Below, one piece after another: positions 50,700 through 60,947 of a stretch of DNA of 64,000 nucleotides. Each line of letters starts with the position of its first letter. Within the stretch, counting starts at the first letter, position 1. The stretch is from Copromyces sp. CBS 386.78 (taxonomy: Eukaryota; Ascomycota; Sordariomycetes; Sordariales; Sordariaceae): positions 1 through 64,000 of the forward strand of contig MU839208.1 in assembly GCA_030685235.1 (NCBI GenBank). Reading direction: 5' to 3'. A model generated the notes under the pieces. The model was not told the origin of the DNA, searched no databases, and was given only the letters and a program-made list of their open reading frames with translations. The translations under genes were made by a program, and so were the position numbers.

Positions 50700-53010
50700 C
50701 TATACCCTAAGGATCCCATCCTTACTATAAAGGACGTTCGAAAATTATTCGACTTAATTATAAATAACTTTAACGTTAATAAAGTTATTATAAATAATAT
50801 TTTCAATAGTAATAATAATCTTAATATTTATAAATTTAATTATTATAAAATTCTACTCCTTTATTTTAGAAATAATATCCTTAATTTTAACTTCTTTAGC
50901 AAGGAGTTAATTAATATTATCCTTTTTTATTATAAAAAAAACCTTCTTTAATATTATTTTTATTATTAGTACTATTGGTATTAATATAAAAATAAAAGCA
51001 GATTTACGCGCGCGGACTTTATTTTTAAAAGTCGTACTAAACTACTTAAATATAATATTAATATCCTTTAATATAAAAGGACGAAAGAAAGGAAGTATAA
51101 TTATAAATCCTTAAATAACGTTTTCCGTCCAAAACCTCTTTAATTTACTAGTAGTTATAATAACGGTTTTCTAAAAAGTATAAATTTACTCCTTATTATT
51201 AATAATTTCCTCAACCTAAATAAAAATAATTAATTAAATTTAAATAATATAAGTACTAATTACCCAATTGCTAACTAAGGACGAAAGCTTATATAATTTA
51301 TTAAATACCCTTATTATATTATAATTAATAGTAGCTCTAAATCTCTTTTAGGCTTAAATTTAATTTTAATATACCTTAATACCTTTAAGGTTTAAAAGAA
51401 TTTCGAAAAATAAGATAAATAATAGGTTCTTAATATTTCTCTACTACTAATAATTAAATTCCTACTTTTTAAAATCCTTATAATTAATATACTTAAGATT
51501 TAAGGCTATAAGGGAACGGATTAATTTACTAAAGGTATTAATGTTATAAATATAATTAAAGAGGTTCCTATTAATAAAATTATTATAATTTAATATAATT
51601 CCTTTATAAATAATAGGAAATATAGACCTCTCTTTATTATATAATTTTTAAATTAAAATATTATAACGGGTATTAATATCCTTTTTAGAATAAGTAGTAA
51701 AGTAATACCCTATCTCTCTATAATAGTAATACCGCTATAAACCCGTTCCTCCCTATCCTCTACAATTTCTACTTCTATTTCTAATAAATATATTTTAATT
51801 AATTTAAATAGTATTAATATAAATATTTAAAATTTAGGTCGGCTAATAAGTAATAAGTTGAAAGGGAATATTAGAAATAGTAACTTACTAGAATTAATAG
51901 TTAATAATAGTATTCTAAACAATTATAAATTATTTTATTAACTGGGTTAATTTCTTTATAGTATTTTTAATAATATTAAATCCACTCTTAATTATAATTT
52001 TAACTTTAATCCCAATTTTCTTAATAAAAACCTTTATAGAAGTTTCCTCCTTAAATAATAAAAAAGAAAAATCTATATTAATAATTTATTTACTTTTATA
52101 TTTATTCTTCTTAATAGAAATCTCTTCTTTACTATTACTAATATTATTAATCTCGCTAATATTTAAATTATTAAACTATTTAACTACGAACCTAATTAAC
52201 TCTTAGGAGAATTTAATTTACTTTATAATATAAATATCGTTTTTATACTTTTTTAGGAAGGAAATAATTATATATTTAATATTAATATATAATTTCCAGT
52301 AGAAGTTTTTAATAGTATTACAATTAGCGCTATATTAATTTATAATAAATTAACGAATTAATAAAGTTAAATAAATAAAAATAATATTAACAATTTTACT
52401 TTTCTCGTAAAGGACGCACTTAATATAAAACTTCTTTAATATAAAAAAAATACTATTAATTTACTTAAAGTCTTTAATTTTATAAATTATTTTAAACTAT
52501 TAAGCAAATTCATTCTAAATATAAATCCCTTTCGCCTTAAAATCGTAGAAAATACTTTTATTGATATCCTTAAAGTTTTTCTTGTATTATTAAAACTAAA
52601 TAGTAATCTTAAATTCATCGTTACCGAACTTATAAATTCCAACCTTCTCTTCGAATAATTTAAAATATTTAAAGACCTTCTTACTATCGAACCTCTTTTT
52701 AAAAATAATATTACGAACGAAAGTAACGTTATTAGTAAAAAGGGTAGTAGCAATATTAAAGGTTATTTTAATAGCGGTAAAAAAAGTAATAATAAAAAGA
52801 AAAGTAATAAAAGGGGTTCTTTTAAAGGAAGTAATAGAATTAAATATATTAAATAATATAGATTCGTAGGTCGTAAAAGGGTAAAAATATTATATAATAT
52901 TATATTAATATTTAAAATAATTAATAATATTAGTATTATTATCCAATAAGGTATAGATTTACCCCTCCTTATTTGTATCTTCTTCGTAGAAGCGTTTTAA
53001 TAATACCAGT
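50700..53010 (+). pseudogene. Unidentified long plus-strand reading frame
   Basis: Read through TAA/TAG, one frame stays coherent for about 750 codons. It includes LYPKDPILTIKDVRKLFDLI near 50.7-50.76 kb, RADFIFKSRTKLLKYN near 51.01 kb, ANQGRKLI near 51.28 kb, and a Lys/Ser/Asn-rich tail (KKGSSNIKGYFNSGKKSNNK) near 52.74 kb. Stop density is far below the expectation for such AT-rich DNA, and the stops fit former Gln or Trp. Many Asn and Ile residues are probably former Asp and Thr. It matches no family I know. It is antisense to pol and ends before the right LTR. The opposite strand is also partly open, so the coding strand is an inference. Confidence 0.4.
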
Positions 53011-53699
53011 AAATTAGGTCGCTCTTCGGAATTTTGCAATAACTTTATTTCAAAACTTTCCGAAAAGTAAGTCCTATTAATTACCTCTTTATTAATTACC
53101 TTTACTTCTTTTAATAATATTCCGAAATTCCTAAAAACACTAAGAAAAACTCAAATTACTAAAATAAGGAGCCCTATAATAACTTTAACTAAATAAAGAA
53201 TAAATTACTCATATAATTCGCAAGTATTTAATTACCGAACATTAATTAATTAAAAATAAATTTCTACCGCCCTATTAACCTTCGGCTTTTATTATTTAAA
53301 TTTACTTTCTAAAACTCTATTCTTATTCTTTTTAATTCAATCTCATTTAATTCTATTATTAAAATTAATTTTTTCTTTCTTCGTTTTAATTCTAATATTT
53401 TCTTTCTAAGTTATTAAACTAGGGTTTCTACTAACCGCCGCCAATAGATCGTAGTATTATTAGGGAAATAGAGATTCGTATATATTCGAAATTAAAGTTT
53501 CCTATAAGTTGAATAAAAGATTTTATTACCGATAGAACCGATCAACTCCTCGCTATTCGAATTTCGGCTCTTAAATTAATATCCCAAAGGCTTTAGGGAT
53601 AATTTTAGCGTTTATAAGAAACCCCGGCCGAAGGCTCCCTAAGTCCGCATTAACTAATTTAGCTAAGAATTTAAAACTCATTTCGTCTTTATTACTATT

Positions 53700-54170
53700 T
53701 AAAATAGAATAAAACTATACCAATAAAGGAACGGGGCTACACTATATAAACTTATATAGCGAGGAATAGATCTAGAGTTAATAATTTTATCCGTAGAATT
53801 AGATAGAATTGTTAAATTACAGCTATAAAACTACTAAAAGGAAAGATAGAAGGTAAAGTAAAGTTTTACCTTTATACTTTTCTTAAGATAGCGAAGTGCG
53901 GATTTAGAGGTCGGTATTAAAGAAGATAGAAGGTACTTTACGAATACAATTAAAGACTTTAAAAAAAGGAGTATTGTAAAAATCTTAAAAATATTGGTAT
54001 TTAATTTATTAATTTCTTTACTTGCTTGGTTATCTTTAGTTTAAAAGGGGATACCATCCTTCTTATACTTTTCTATCTTTAACCCTATTTAGCCCTGGAG
54101 TAGATCCGCTCCTTAGTGTCCTAGCTCTACAAGTATCTCAATATCTATTCTAACAAAACGCCCCAACTCA
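53700..54170 (-). repeat. LTR, right copy (471 bp)
   Basis: On the plus strand the LTR starts TAAAATAGAATAAAACTA, a RIP form of TGAAATGGAGCAAAACCA, and ends CGCCCCAACTCA. It has the same length as the left copy but a different mutation pattern: here the left part is mutated and the right end is intact. CTAT follows at 54171. In minus orientation this is the 5' LTR, but the adjoining bases (minus strand AATAGTAATAAAGACG) are not a primer site I recognise. Confidence 0.85.
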
Positions 54171-55089
54171 CTATACAATTAAAATCTTAATAATTTAAAA
54201 CGTGGAAATTCACTACGTTATAGAAATACTAGATTTTCACAACCCTATTAAAATCCATCGTATTTAATTACGTTTATACTAAAATTAATAAATTTATTAA
54301 TAATCTTTATTATTATTTAACGAAAATATAAAATAATACTCTTGAATTTATTAATTACCTTGGCCGGCTCCCTTATTCTCCTATATTACCACCGTACAAT
54401 TTTTTATACCTTACTATCTTCGCTATTTCGCTAGCGATAATATTTATTATAATTCTATTACGGCTTACTAAATATTTAATAATAAATTAGGTATTTACTT
54501 TATTTATAGTTTAACGTAATTACTTTATAAGAGTTTTTTAATAAATTTAAAAGGTATATTATTATAACTTCCGGCTGTACTTTATAAGAATTTTTACCGT
54601 CTATTATTACTTCTACCGTAATTTCGTTTATTTATTAGAAGAAATTACTATTATATTATAAGCCTTCTATAAATCTTTTTAAAATTCCTCTTTTTCCGTA
54701 TATTTACCCCCCGCTTCTATTTCTATTCTTTTAGGCTTTATTAAAAGCCTAATATTTCTCTTTCCCCCTAATTCAATAGATTTTTAAGATTTTATTACTA
54801 TTATTCCCCCCGTTAAACCGATTTAATTACATTTTAATACTTAGTTCCGTTAAATAATTAAATTGTAATTATACTTAATAAAAACTTCGTTAAATTTATT
54901 ACCGTCCCTATTTTCGAAAGTAGTAGAAGGAATTATATTGCGTAGCGTTACGCTATTATTATTTATATTTCGTCTTATTCGTAGTTCGACGTTTATTAAT
55001 TTATAGATCCCTTACTTTATTGCTCCGCCCTTCCTAAGTATAAAAACGTTGAAAAATACGAAGATTAGGATACGGAGTAACGGTAGATA

Positions 55090-55900
55090 TTTATATTATT
55101 TGTAAATAAATTTTTACTTTATATTTAAAATGAATTTTATTATTATAATTTGTTTATTATTTATAAAACTTTCGAATAGGCCTATATATATTATTGTCCT
55201 AAGGATATTATTAATTATTACGAAGCTTTAAAATAATTTTACGAAATTATACTTTCTAAATATTCTAATATTATTAAATTCGCCAATTATTTTTAAATTA
55301 TTTAGGACGAATTCGCTGAAATAGATTTTAAATGCGCTAAAATTTAAACGGCCTAATTAATTAATTACTTCCTTATTGGTTTAGGCCTAGATTATAATAA
55401 TTTTGTATTTAAATTTATTTAAGAGTATATTCTTTTCCCCAAGAGGAACGATTAAGGAGTTATTACCCAGTATACTATTACTTTAGACTAGGCTAAAAGG
55501 GATATCGAATTTAAAGAAGGATTAATTAATTAATATAAGGAGTAATTAACGAATAAATTTGAATTTAATTCGGAAGCCGTTATAACCGCCTATATTGCTT
55601 AAAACCTTGCCCTTTTCCTATTTAAATTTAAATTTAATAATAAAAAATTATAAGGTAATAGTAAACGCCCTTAGGCATTTTATTCGGTATATAAAATATT
55701 AAATTATAGTAACGCTTATTATAGTAAATAATATTCCGAAAGGTACGGCAAAAGTTAGGACTTAGCTTCTAATAATATTATTAGGCTTTAACCCTCCTAA
55801 GCTACCTTATTTGCTATAAATTTAGAAGGGGATTAGTCCGATAATAAATATAAAGATTATTACCCTAATAAACGCTCTTACACCAATTAAGATATTGCTA
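55090..55900 (+). pseudogene. Copia gag region, RIP-mutated
   Basis: The plus strand through stops reads YEALKQFYEIILSKYSN-like text and FIQDEFAEIDFKC, then LINYFLIGLGLDYNNFVFKF. This resembles the UBN2/gag domain of Copia elements, where LP..Y..FV follows a TA..L repeat. It continues toward a basic region near 55.6-55.75 kb. Intact Gag forms the virus-like particle that packages the RNA. The start codon cannot be placed, because the leader at 54175-55000 is heavily mutated. Confidence 0.55.
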
Positions 55901-56219
55901 GCCTGTAATTTATTACTATTTCTTTAGGACTTATAGGCCTTACGGTATTTAATTTGCTATTCGTTTATTTAACCTCCTAATAATTTATTAATCCGGTTGC
56001 CTTCGCGGTATTTGCCCCCTATTGTTCTATTAATTCGACTATCCTATTATTCCTATAGCGGAAGGGAGCGTAGGATTCCTACGCTACCCCCCTGCTATTT
56101 ATTAATATTATTTTATTTTAATTTCCTTTTTTTATTATTATCCCGCTATTTAATTTTAAGTTTATAGGGCGCGTTACCATTTTATTAGCTTTAAAGTCCT
56201 GCCGTATTTATTTTTAAAA

Positions 56220-56420
56220 TTTTAAATACGTTATTATCTTTAATTTTGGAGCCGCTAGCTATTTATTTTATACTAAGGTTAGTTTCCGGAATTTATACCC
56301 TTATACCGGCCCCCTAATTATAGGGATAAGTAATATAGAAATTACTTTAAAGGTAACTAATATTTACTAATTCTTAATTATTTCCGAGGGTAAATTATCT
56401 TTTATATTCCTATAGGTTTA
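56220..56420 (+). pseudogene. Copia protease domain, RIP-mutated
   Basis: The plus strand reads FNFGAASYLFYTKVSFRNLY near 56.24 kb, then PYTGPLIIG.SN.EITLKVT and FLIISEGKLSFIFL. Copia proteases have W.IDSGAS.H.......F..L.PY..P...G. The active-site Asp-Ser-Gly now reads Asn-Phe-Gly, consistent with GAT to AAT and TCC to TTT changes. The domain leads directly into the integrase. Confidence 0.65.
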
Positions 56421-56629
56421 TTATTCTTTTAAAATAGTTTGTCATTTCGTTTCTATTTCTTAATTTAATTGTTTAGGCTTTATTGTAATATTCGGAAATA
56501 GTGTCGTTATAGGTGTTTTTAATTATAGGATCCGCTTTCGAAGTTTTGAGTCTAATAGAGTTTATATTTTAAATTAACTGATTAATATTCCCGAACGCTA
56601 CTTCGCCCTTATTATTTATATTGTTGAAT

Positions 56630-57420
56630 ATAAATGATTGAAAATTTAATATAACCGATTCGCCTATTTTAGTAAAGGGAATATTATTTCCCTTTAGAAG
56701 ATATTTACTGGTATTTATTCTGTTTCTAACTTTTATTTTTATAATAAGTGTATATTCGGCCGTTTTAAATAGGTTCCCTATAAAGGTTTAGTATATAAAG
56801 GAATGCGTTCCTTCGAATACGTTTATATAAATATATATAGCTTATTCTATTTTAAGGGTTTATAAGGATAATATTATTAAATAATAATTACCGACGATTT
56901 TATTTAATATATTTAGGTTTACGCCGTTAAAATTAAGGACGAATTCCTTTAGGTCGTTACTAAATAGTTCTACGAATTTAATAGGCTAGAATAACTTATG
57001 CGCTACTTTTATTTTGATTGGGTTAGCGAAAATATTAGTAAGAAATTTTAATTATAGTATTAAAATTATTTTATTATATTAGTATATTCCGTAATTAATT
57101 AATACGAATAAAACAGTATTTTAGAATAATTTAATAGAATTTTGTAAAAATGTTTTATTATTGTTTTATTCGATAGTAGTTTTAGCTGTCGCTTTTAACC
57201 GATTGTCTTCTAAATAGTCGTTTACTTTAAAAATTAGTATTTTAATTAAGTAATAAATAAAACGCTATACGAGGTATAGATTAGCTGTAAGTTTAATTTT
57301 TTATATTTGAGAGTTATTAGCGCTTCCTATTATTATAAATTGTCCGACGCCGATTTCTTAGGTAAATTAGCACCCGTTATTAGCTGAAGTAAATTATTAG
57401 GCTACGAGGGTTCTATAAAT
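56630..57420 (+). pseudogene. Copia integrase domain, RIP-mutated
   Basis: After NRFAYFSKGNIISL (the His of the HHCC finger mutated to Tyr), the plus strand gives YYxIIITDDFIxYI, VYAVKIKDEFL, VVTKxFYEFNRLE and, near 57.36-57.42 kb, a KLLGYEG block. Copia integrases read R.Y..TITDDFSRY.WVY.LK.KDE, with the first catalytic Asp upstream and F.GY.G downstream. The intact enzyme inserts the cDNA and makes the 5-bp duplication seen at the ends. Confidence 0.75.
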
Positions 57421-58199
57421 TATATTATCCTTATTAATAATAATAAGATTATTTCTACTAATAATATTATTATTAATAAAATATACGTATATATTTCCGC
57501 TAACTTTATACCGGATTTTAATGCCGTTTTACCTTCCTTCTATCCTACGCTAGACTTAGATTTTAATACTTCTATTACGGATTTATCCGCCTTATTTCCC
57601 AATTTTTTAGTAGAGGGGTATATAATTATACTATATAGCCCCCCCGCCGCTTATACCTTACTAGTCCCGCCGTTTCCCCGGCCTCGGTTATTTCCTCGGC
57701 TTTTAGCCTCTTGCTCTTCTACTTTACTTCCGCTTCCGGTAATACTTTTATTAGTTTACTCCTATATAGATTTAGGGGGAGTTCCGCTGCCGTAATTAGG
57801 GGGAATTCTTAGTTCGCTTATATTATTTCTACTTTCGTTTATTCGGTCTATATTATTTAGCCCCTTATTCTTAAATAGGTTGCTTTAGTACTTATTTTAC
57901 CCGAGCTATTAGTACCGTTATTATTAATTTATAATACTATTTTTATTAGCGGTAATTTAAGCCTTTTCGATTTAAATTACTAATATATTGTTATAGATTA
58001 TTACTCCGAGTTCCGTCCCCTAAATTCTATTATTCTTAATAGGTAATAATTATTATTAAAAGTAATTAATAGTTTTAAATCCGACCTTTTAGCCTTTGTT
58101 ACCCTTGTTACCCTATTGGTATTCAAACTTAAAAACCTTCAAGAGGCTATTAAACGCCCGGATTAGAAAAATTGGTATTTAGTTATATAGGCCGAATAT

Positions 58200-58980
58200 T
58201 AATCCTTTATTAATAATTAAATTTAGACCCTCGTTCCCCGGAATTAGGGCCGCCGTTTATTATTCGGAAAATAGGTATATAGGTTTAAAATTAATGTAAA
58301 CGGTAAAGTCTTTCGTTATAAAGTTCGTTAAATAGTTTAGGGCTTTGAATAATAGGAGGGGATTAATTATAATAAGATATTTGCGTCCGTTATAAAGTTT
58401 ATAAGCTATAAGCTTATTTTCGCTTTCGCTACCGCCCTCGATTTAGAATTCGAATAAATGGACGTTTAAACTGCCTTTTTTTATAGTTTAGTTAAGGAAG
58501 AAATTTTTGTAGAGTAACTATTAGGTATTATTAATAGTAATTTTACTTTAATATATAAGTTTAATTATATTTTATACGGTTTGAAATAAAGCTTTTAGGT
58601 TTGGTATAATATTTTGGCTAAATTCTTTAATAATTTCGGTTTTTCTCCTTTCCCTATTGATGCTACTATTTTTAGTAAAAGTATTATTTATATTATTATT
58701 TATATTAACGATTTCTTTATTATTAGGCCTTTTAAATCCAACGTTTAATAATTTAAAGCTACCCTTAGTAAATACTTTAAAATAACCAATATAGGACCTT
58801 ACTCTTATTATTTAAGTATATTAATTATTTGCAATAGGCTAAATTATATCCTTCGCCTAAGTTAAAAGGCTTATTTTAAAAAAATATTTAAAAATTTCGG
58901 GATATTAGATTACCGGTTAATAATTACGTTAATAAATACTAATAAAATATTTAAATGACTCGAAAGTTTTAAAACTACTA
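58200..58980 (+). pseudogene. Copia reverse transcriptase, RIP-mutated
   Basis: The plus strand through stops reads YNKIFASVIKFISYKLIFAF, LDLEFExMDVxTAFFYSLVK, YILYGLKxSFxVWYNILAKF and YINDFFIIRPF, then TLSKYFKITNIGPYSYYLS. These correspond to the Copia RT blocks: ETFAPVVKF, QMDVKTAFL, LYGLKQSPR.WY, YVDDL and F.MTDLG...YLG. The catalytic YVDD has become YIND. This is the clearest domain in the element. Confidence 0.85.
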
Positions 58981-59079
58981 TTATTAATAAATATTAATAT
59001 ATAAATGCTATTAATTCTTTTATATATATTATATTCAGTATATAATTAGACGTAATTTTTATAATGTCTTTTTGTAGCT

Positions 59080-60071
59080 ACTACTTCGTTAGGTTAATTT
59101 AATATTATATTATAATTGTAAAATATATTCTCTAGTACTTTTAGGGCATTTTTATCCTTTACTTTACTTACGCCGGCCTATCTATTTTATTTACCAACTT
59201 TTCGAATATAGATTAAGGGGGAGATATTATTATTAAACGCTCTATTAAAGGTTATATATTCTATATTAATAATATAATTATTAGTTGGTAATTTAAACGC
59301 TAATAGACTATTGCCCTATCCTCTTACAAAATAGAAGTTATAATATAGATTTAGGTAGTGAAAAAGGTAATGAAATGGAGCAAAACCACACCAACAAAGG
59401 AACGGGGCCACACCACACAAACTTGCATAGCGAGGAGCAGATCCAGAGCTGATGATCTTGTCCGTAGAACTGGATGGAGTTGTCAAATCACGGCCATAAA
59501 ACCACCAAAGGAAAGACAGAAGGTGAAGCAGAGCTTCACTTCTATACTTTTCTTAAGATAGCGAGGTGCGGATTTGGAGGTCGGTATTAAAGAAGACAGA
59601 AGGGACTTCACGAATGTGATCAAAGATTTCAAGAATGTTGGTGTTCAATTCGTTGTTCTCTGCTTGCTTGGTTATCTACGGTTTTGAAAGGGGATGCCAT
59701 CCTTCTTATGCTTTTCTATCTTCAACCCTATTCAGCCCTGGAGCAGATCCGCTCCTCAGTGTCCCAGCTCCACAAGTATCTCAACATCTATTCTGACAAA
59801 ACGCCCCAACTCAGTAATATAATTTAGAAAATTCCTATTAAACTTTATTTATCCCCTAATAAATATTACTATTATCCGTTATAATAATTAAGGCGCTATA
59901 GCCCTTACGAGAAACTTATAGTACTATACTTGTATTAAGTATATTAATATTTAATATATATAGTATAAGGAGGTTTAGATTACTAGAAGCGTAAATTTCT
60001 AATACGTACCTACTAAAGAGGAGGTCGCTAATATTTTTACGAAGGCCCTCCTCCGTAGTATCTTCGAATAA
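59080..60071 (+). pseudogene. Copia RNase H region and end of pol, split by the solo LTR
   Basis: Before the insertion the plus strand reads LKYILRYFKGIFILYFTYAG, then GGDIIIKRSIKGYIFYINN, IISW and TIALSSYKIE. After it come GAIALTRNL, KYINI and EEVANIFTKALLRSIFE followed by TAA at 60069-60071. Copia RNase H has LKRILRYLKGT, GD..TRRSTSGY.F, ISW.SKRQ..VALSSTEAE, and after it HxxTKHIDI and ADIFTKAL. The solo LTR at 59371-59813 and its GTAA duplication lie between ALSS.xxE and the second half. Confidence 0.8.
59371..59813 (-). mobile_element. Solo LTR of the 13.2-kb element's family (443 bp)
   Basis: It starts TGAAATGGAGCAAAACC and ends CGCCCCAACTCA, with GTAA on both sides (59367-59370 and 59814-59817). 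It is 28 bp shorter than the paired LTRs because of a deletion near 59632, where the other copies have an A-rich stretch. It is by far the least RIP-mutated LTR here and so shows the near-original sequence. A solo LTR arises when the two LTRs of one element recombine. Its strand is set to match the family member at 41010-54170. Confidence 0.85.
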
Positions 60072-60746
60072 TACTATTAAGCCTTGGGACTCTTATAATA
60101 ACGCCGTCGATCTCTAATAGTGCCTTTTTAACACTTATACGCCTAACGCTCCCCATACTTACGCACCGCCGTCTTTATACCTTACTAAGTAGTTACTATA
60201 CTACTTTATTTTTTTTTATTATCTTTCATTATATTCTATACTAGGCTAGTCCTTCCTACATATCTCCTACTCCCTCTAATCTACCAACTGTATATTTCGA
60301 CGGTCTAAGTCGCAATTCTCCAATTTCCGCGAAATTCCTTAGTATAGGAAATTTTAAAAATCGATTTACGGATATTTCTCACCCTCTCCGCTACGCCACG
60401 ACCTTATTCATACCTTTATCTTATCCGCTTTAACGAAACGAATCGATTAGTACTACTTTTATAGTTTTACGACTATTAGATCCGGAGTTACATCACTTTC
60501 CTATTTTTCCTTCTTTTTCCCTTACGAATTTTTATTATTTTCTTACCTTTTTTCGTACTTCTATCGCTATCCCTTTTCTTATTCACCCCTTACAGTAATA
60601 ATCCTTTTTTCCTATTAAATTTTACTAGTGCTAATTACGTTGGGCTAAGAAAGCACCCTTATAAATAACTTTCTCCTCCTTTTTCTTCTCCTCCTTTTTC
60701 TCCTTCTCTCTTATCCCTTTCTAATAGGGCAATCTACGTTTGGATT
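60072..60746 (+). other. Copia 3' untranslated region
   Basis: This lies between the pol stop and the polypurine tract. It is pyrimidine-rich on the plus strand, with many TTCTCC-like runs and no coding pattern. Confidence 0.5.
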
Positions 60747-60755
60747 AAGGGGGAG
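60747..60755 (+). other. Copia polypurine tract
   Basis: AAGGGGGAG abuts the 3' LTR. It is the expected site for plus-strand DNA priming and confirms plus orientation. Confidence 0.85.
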
Positions 60756-60942
60756 TATTGAAGCCATTTACATATCTTAGCATTTTTGGCATTAGTAGAT
60801 ACGATCTATATATGGCTACCCTATATATAAGTCGGACTTAGTCCTCCTTTCTTCCTCTTTCTTACTCTCTCTTCAATCAATCAAGACATTTACCACCACT
60901 TCCATCGTCTTACGTGATCACCTCCTTCGTCATGGTTCAACA
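60756..60942 (+). repeat. 3' LTR of the Copia element
   Basis: The LTR starts TATTGAAGCC (TGTTGAAGCC with G to A) and ends GGTTCAACA. It differs from the 5' LTR by transitions only, for example CTATATATGG here against CCACACATGG there. The target duplication TACTT follows. Confidence 0.9.
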
Positions 60943-60947
60943 TACTT

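Larger units (their letters stand above)
41010..54170 (-). mobile_element. 13.2-kb LTR element with Gypsy pol, inserted in the Copia 5' leader
   Basis: Two 471-bp LTRs (41010-41480 and 53700-54170) flank 12.2 kb and are bordered by CTAT (41006-41009 and 54171-54174), a 4-bp target duplication. A Gypsy protease, RT and integrase region runs on the minus strand at about 46.1-50.45 kb. A purine tract next to the left LTR (minus strand GGGAAGATT) also fits minus orientation. Two long plus-strand reading frames lie on either side of pol. The internal part is well over usual Gypsy size, so it may be a nested composite. It is heavily RIP-mutated throughout. Confidence 0.8.
40584..60942 (+). mobile_element. 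Ty1/Copia retrotransposon, RIP-mutated, split by two insertions
   Basis: Two 187-bp LTRs (40584-40770 and 60756-60942) have the TGTTGAAGCC...GGTTCAACA ends of a Copia element. They are flanked by CACTT (40579-40583) and TACTT (60943-60947), a 5-bp target duplication with one C-to-T change. Primer site, gag, protease, integrase, RT and RNase H follow in Copia order on the plus strand, and a polypurine tract closes the element. Subtracting the LTR element (41010-54170), the solo LTR (59371-59813) and their duplicated bases leaves about 6.75 kb. All coding regions are destroyed by RIP, so the element is inert. Confidence 0.9.
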
